From Impatiens glandulifera (Eukaryota; Streptophyta; Magnoliopsida; Ericales; Balsaminaceae), in assembly GCF_907164915.1 (NCBI RefSeq), contig NC_061869.1:14220221-14284220 (forward strand): 64,000 nt of DNA, in the 5' to 3' direction. Made by a program: the position numbers and the translations under genes. Shown piece after piece: positions 58,882-64,000 of the stretch; within the stretch, counting starts at the first letter, position 1; each line of letters opens with the position of its first letter. Under the pieces are notes generated by a model. That model made no database searches. It had not been told where the DNA came from and saw only the letters and a list, made by a program, of their open reading frames with translations.

Positions 58882-61697
58882 AAACCAAATCTTTTAGTGA
58901 ATATCCTTCTTAAGGTTGAGAAGAAAGGGTGACGTAGGAGAGTTTGCTCTGAACATCTATAAACAAATTTTATGTCTTGTGTTATTTATTTTCTTAATTT
59001 TCCAACCATTTATATGTCGTTTCAAGTCTAAACAAACAGTTCTGTACTTGACTTCGTTCAAAAGTTTGTGAAAACTTGCGAAGAATAAAAACATATATTA
59101 ACTTCTAACAGAGTTAATATCGAAGTGAAAGTTTTAATTTAATTTTTACGAACTAAAATCAATTTTAAATTAATTATATTTGAATAATATTAATTTTATC
59201 TAAAATATTTATAAATAAATAATATTGTATATATATTTTATTCGTACAAATGTATGAGATTTATGCTAGTTATATATAAAATAATTTAAATAACATATTT
59301 TTTAAATTTAATTATAAATACAAACTAAATATGTTTCCAATTTTAATATATAATTAATAACTAAACTAATTTGATAAGTTTAAATATATATATATATATA
59401 TTATTTGTATAAAATTAGCCTTTCAATCCTAAAATTAGAAAGTTTGAGAGTGTTTTTTCGTCAAAAATATATGTTGACGGAGTAAAATTGGTGTCATCAA
59501 TTCATTTGTAATTTAATTTTTTTTATGAAGACTTATAATATGTAATAAATGAAAATTATAATATATATATTATAAATAAATAAAATCTAAGGATATATAT
59601 CAAGTACAATAAAAAAAATATCATAGAGAGTATGACCGGTCTTCAAGTGGTCCAAAATGATATATCATTTATCGACGACTTTTGGTCCGTCGGTATATGT
59701 CATTAATATTATAAAAATATCTGGTGTATAATTGATTTCCATTAGATATATTAAGTGAAATTTAACTAATTTGTAAAAATGCATTAATATAATTTATGAT
59801 TTCATTCTTTATAAATGAATATTATATTTTTGAAATTTTAATTAATTTATATAAGATTTAAAAAACTATATTTATAAATTAACTATAATTACTTATTTAT
59901 GGAGTTTATTGACTTTATATTCTATATATAAATATAGTATTTTGTGAAATTATTATAATAATTGGGTCTTAATTTGAATAAAAATAATTGGATGTCAATA
60001 GGATTTGTTATTAATATGATTGTTAAACAATAATTTCTTTTCTTTTTTTGGAATAAAGAAAATAGATTGAGACAATGTGATGTAATTAGTCATTTTCGTA
60101 ATTTAAATAGTTATTGTATTTATAATGGTAATTCATGAAATATCTTGCATGGTTCCAATTTGATTCATATATTAATAATTGAATTGTATTTATTTTGAAA
60201 AAGAGAAAGAAATCTGAGTGAAAAATAGACATCAAATTGAAACAATAATTTGTTTACTAATTGGTATTTATATGTTATATATTACACATTTGCTATGTAA
60301 AAAATTTCAAATTAACAATAACTAAAAATAGGTAATCAGGCCATCTTACTAAAAACACACTTTTAAAAAAAAAAAACAATGACACAATATTTTTTTAATG
60401 AATAGTTAATTATTTCTCACTAAAACTTCATTGTTAAAAGTAAAGATAACTCGAATGAGACTCATTTATTAAAAATACATTTTTGATTTTAATTTAAAAC
60501 GTCTTAAATTAAAGTAAATGTCATGACTATAAGACTTTAGTCTCTTATATAAAAAAATTAATAATAAATAAAAAGTGGTAAATTATAATTGTATTCTACA
60601 CTACTAAAAAGAGTATATATTTATTTTTAAATAAGTATGTTCAAACTAATAATATTGTGTTTCCTTTTGAGGTTTCAAATAATTTGAGAAAGAGTATAGA
60701 AACCAACTATAACCAACTCCAATTTTAATTTAATTGTTTTAATAAAATCAAATATAATACTTTATGTATTAAACCAACAAGTTTAAAACGAGGTAATCTT
60801 CACTAAATGGGCATATATTTGAAATATTTTAATATGAAGAATTGAAAAATAAATAATAATTAAGATTTATTTTTTCTAAGTTGTTTATGTGGGTTAGGTA
60901 AGAATACACAAATAAATTTCAATTGTATCAAGGAAACATGTGGGTCCATATTAAATTATTTGAAGTCTTACTTCCTTTTAAGATGTGTTTAATAAGATTT
61001 TTTTAACATTTTTTTTTTATTTTTTAAGTTATTAGTCAATAACCCTAATTTGTTTTTTAAGAGAGTCAATAATCATAATTTTTTTATTCTAAAGGATACA
61101 TCACTTTATTAATCTATATTTTGCATAGTGCACAAAAAGACTATAAAAACCTGTAAAGAAAAAGATTTTGACATAAGTTATAATATGCATAATCATAACC
61201 CTATGAATTGATTTTGTGTCTCTTTTGAATAACCCTATTTAAAATAATTATTACTAAGATATATTAAATGGATGAAAAAAAAAGTGTTATAATTTAATTT
61301 TGGAAAAATATTTTTATAGATGAATTAGTTGATATTGTAAAGATTTTTTTCTCAAAATATTTTTTTGTAAAGAAATTAAAAAAATTTAAAATAAATATGG
61401 CTGTACTTGCTTACCTTAATTAGTAATTATAATTAAATATTATAATTCTAGACCTAGAATTGTATTTCAAATAGTATGTTCTACATAGATTGTGTGATAC
61501 TAGATTATAGATTATTTTTTCTGCTTTATATTTCCTTCTTATATATTTTTTAAATCATATATATCAATTTCACAAATAAAAATATTTTAAAATTATATAA
61601 ATTTTAATAAATAGATACTAAACTTTTTCTTTATGAATTATATTCACAATTTTTAATTTAATATGTTGTAAAGGAAAAATAAAAATAAAAATTGAAG

Positions 61698-61699
<2 letters not shown>

Positions 61700-61779
<80 letters not shown>
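61700..61779. repeat. (TA)n microsatellite, about 40 units
   Basis: Uninterrupted TA run. Confidence 0.99.
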
Positions 61780-61780
<1 letters not shown>

Positions 61781-63219
61781 TTTTAACCCATTATAATCTC
61801 TGCAAATTCATATCACATAACATTTAGATTTAATTTTTTAAATGTTTTATTATTTATAAAATAATAATTTTTATGTAACTTTTTATTTGATTTAACAAGA
61901 ATGAAACTTTTTATTTTTATGTTTTATGTTTTATTAATTTTTATGTAACTTTTTATTCTTATAAAAACTTTTAACCCCATAACAAAAAAATAAAATCATA
62001 ATTTTAATATTACATTTTTACTAGATATAGTTAATAGTAAGAAATTGTTCTAACTTTTAAGTACACATAGTTTTTATTTTATTTATTTTAAAAAAGATCA
62101 ATGTAATACGATATAAATGAGAATATAGTTTAAACATAACGACAAAAGTAATAAAAAAAAATACGAGTGTCAAAAGTGTCACAAAACACATCCAAAATAC
62201 AATAAGATTAACTTTTTTAAAAACGAGAATAAAAAGTAAAAAATATTTATCACGAACAAACATATAAATTAGCGTTTAAGTACCCACCCTTTCTTATAAT
62301 TTGCTAGTAATGACCCAATTTTTTTTTGGGTTGGTAGCTTCCCTTGGACAGAGCATTAAAGACAAAAACTAATGGAAACAAACTATATATGCAAGACTTT
62401 TTTAAGCTAATATTGACGACCGAGGTTATCTTTAATTATTTTTAGTATGTAAGTCCTTGAAATCGGGTCCCAAGTTAGACTTAAACCCATCTCCTTTTTT
62501 TTCATTGGTTGGATTTGAGAGAACGACGCCTCAACTTTTTATTTCCTTTAAAACTCGCGTGTACACATTGTTCAACTACAACTAGTAAATGGCTCGCTAG
62601 TCTGACTTAACGTTTGTAGACAATCATTTTTAAACATTAGGTCAATTTCTTCGTTCTAGTTAAAATATGGTAATAATTATCCATTTTGGTTATATGAAAT
62701 TTTTTGAATTGCATATTTTTAAAAGATAACAAATATTAGGGAACAAAATTGAAACCTGAGTTGAATAAAAAAACATATAAACAAAACAATTTTAATAATT
62801 TTTAAAATAGGCGCATCAAATGTTGCTTGAACTCCATTTTTTTTACTTAAATGTCATGATCATGATCGCTAGTGTAATACTAATCATCCTATAAATAATT
62901 TCACGTTAAAATAATAAAGAAAGAAAATTAATTCAAAGACTTAAATAAATACACCCACAACTTTTCCTCCAAGGAAACAATAGTTAGTGTGGTATTGCCT
63001 AATATAAGACTTATTTATTTATTTATTTTAGAATTTCAAATAATATATATAAGATTAATTCAAAATTGTGATGATTTGTCAAAGTCTATACTTATTTCAT
63101 CTTAAAACCACTAACACATAAAAGATAGAATCTTGGTCTTTTTTTTTTGCTGAATTTATTGGTCCGTTGATATTGTAAACCATGGTCCATTTATTTATCA
63201 TATTATTAGACTTAGTTGA

Positions 63220-63250
63220 AAATAATAATAATAATAATAATAATAATAAT
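63220..63250. repeat. (AAT)n microsatellite, about 10 units
   Basis: Uninterrupted AAT run. Confidence 0.99.
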
Positions 63251-63777
63251 TTAAATTATAATTATTACATATTGTGTATGGTTTAGTAAGATATTTAAGT
63301 TATATAAATTATGTATAAGGTAAAGTAGATATAGTTGTTGATAAGTTTTTAATGTTTTTTTTTATATTTTTTATTTTAATTTTTGAATTATTTTTTCTTC
63401 ATTTTTTTTTTATTTTGTTTGTTTAACTTACAGTTTTTTTTCTTATTTTTTTTTATTTCAGGTTTTTGATCTAATTTTCTTTTATTCTTAAATTTAATAA
63501 ATATAATTGTTTGATTTTGAAAAAAAAAAACAAAATATATAATCAATGAGTTCCTATCAATATAATAATTAATTGTTGGGAGAGGGATCAAAAGTCATCT
63601 AGGCCCACAGTCCGGTCGAATAGGAGGTTCTTAATTGTGATTTTAAATTAAAATATCTTAATTTTTGTATTATTATATTTAAATTTTATAACAATAGTAT
63701 ATAAAATGATAAAAAATAATCTTCAAGTGGATTTAATAGTTCCACTTACTATCACATTTCTTAGTTGAATTTGGACT

Positions 63778-63804
63778 TATTTATTTATTTATTTATTTAT
63801 TTAT
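63778..63804. repeat. (TTTA)n microsatellite, about 6-7 units
   Basis: Uninterrupted TTTA run. Confidence 0.98.
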
Positions 63805-64000
63805 TGTGTATAATGTTTGTAAGTTAAATTAAAAGGTGTTTCTCTTTTGTTAATATATATTACATGATTATATGGTTTTGATTGATATTGTTGATCTGAT
63901 TATTGTTTTGTGACCAATTAATTTAATATTCGATTATACGAGAACTTAACGAGATGTAAACGAGTTTTTAAAGTAAACAAAAAAAAATTAAAAGTTTAAT

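Larger units (their letters stand above)
53417..59109 (+). mobile_element. Probable LTR of an unidentified retroelement, split by copia element 2
   Basis: Without copia element 2, the sequence runs from TGTTAAGTTAAAG (53417) through the 57-bp array, a TATTTAAG box near 54450, long T-rich leader-like sequence, and ends TTAACTTCTAACA (59109). TG...CA ends, promoter-like middle and tail fit a long copia-type LTR of about 1.57 kb. No second copy, coding region or matching 5-bp flanks were found; a solo LTR is the simplest guess. Confidence 0.4.
59110..64000. other. AT-rich intergenic, no gene seen
   Basis: Almost 5 kb without a credible ORF; the longest frames are low-complexity. Microsatellites are listed separately. 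GACGACTTTTGGTCCGTCGG near 59675 is a small imperfect inverted motif. Confidence 0.6.

Noticed and set aside
62057..62263. Minus-strand hydrophobic ORF
   Set aside because: AT-rich Phe/Leu-rich translation without start context or relatives; typical of random AT sequence.

Overview
The window is nuclear DNA from a flowering plant, probably a eudicot. The evidence is spliced genes with GT-AG introns, plant Ty1/copia and Ty3/gypsy retrotransposons, plant hAT transposons, and a cluster of receptor-like-protein (RLP) genes. It is AT-rich and most of it is transposon-derived or simple repeat. I cannot name the species.

Layout. 0.2-1.9 kb holds the last seven exons of a lysine-biosynthesis gene (diaminopimelate decarboxylase, LYSA), truncated by the window edge. 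2.2-5.4 kb has retroelement debris, a small relic of the RLP family and a tandem repeat carrying tRNA-like Pol III boxes. 5.4-15 kb is non-coding: a slightly GC-richer block with a degenerate ACCGAG-type array, a perfect 27-bp double-G-box palindrome, a very AT-rich 1.33-kb tandem duplication, and two more tandem families. 15.4-16.9 kb is a decayed gypsy gag-protease fragment.

17.0-25.0 kb is a nest. A small hAT element is interrupted near its right end by a TTF-type hAT remnant and by a complete chromovirus (Ty3/gypsy). The chromovirus has 402-bp LTRs differing at one base and an uninterrupted 1550-codon gag-pol with a chromodomain. 26.3-30.5 kb is a second nest: one hAT inserted with a perfect 8-bp target duplication inside the transposase gene of another, which itself sits next to LINE sequence.

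31.9-45.9 kb is a tandem segmental duplication, each half carrying an internally shortened RLP gene. Copy 1 is a frameshifted pseudogene and copy 2 is intact (456 aa). Copy 1's block received a copia element at 36.1-39.8 kb; copy 2 preserves the empty target site. Between the halves lies a hairpin-rich minisatellite. A third, long RLP (48.6-50.9 kb) is complete except for one nonsense codon.

51.8-54.2 kb holds three unrelated tandem arrays: a GC-rich 30-bp array, a two-level satellite with a ~440-bp super-period, and a ~57-bp array. A second copia element (54.8-58.9 kb, minus strand, reverse-transcriptase core deleted) sits in what looks like the long terminal repeat of another retroelement. 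59-64 kb is AT-rich with microsatellites and no gene I can support.

The host genes likely to matter are LYSA (plastid lysine synthesis) and the intact short RLP at 42.18 kb. I found no evidence for a novel multi-gene system. The unusual content is structural: datable nested insertions, an empty-site control, an in-frame loss of about 13 leucine-rich repeats, and several apparently undescribed tandem families. All percentages and ages are by-eye counts.
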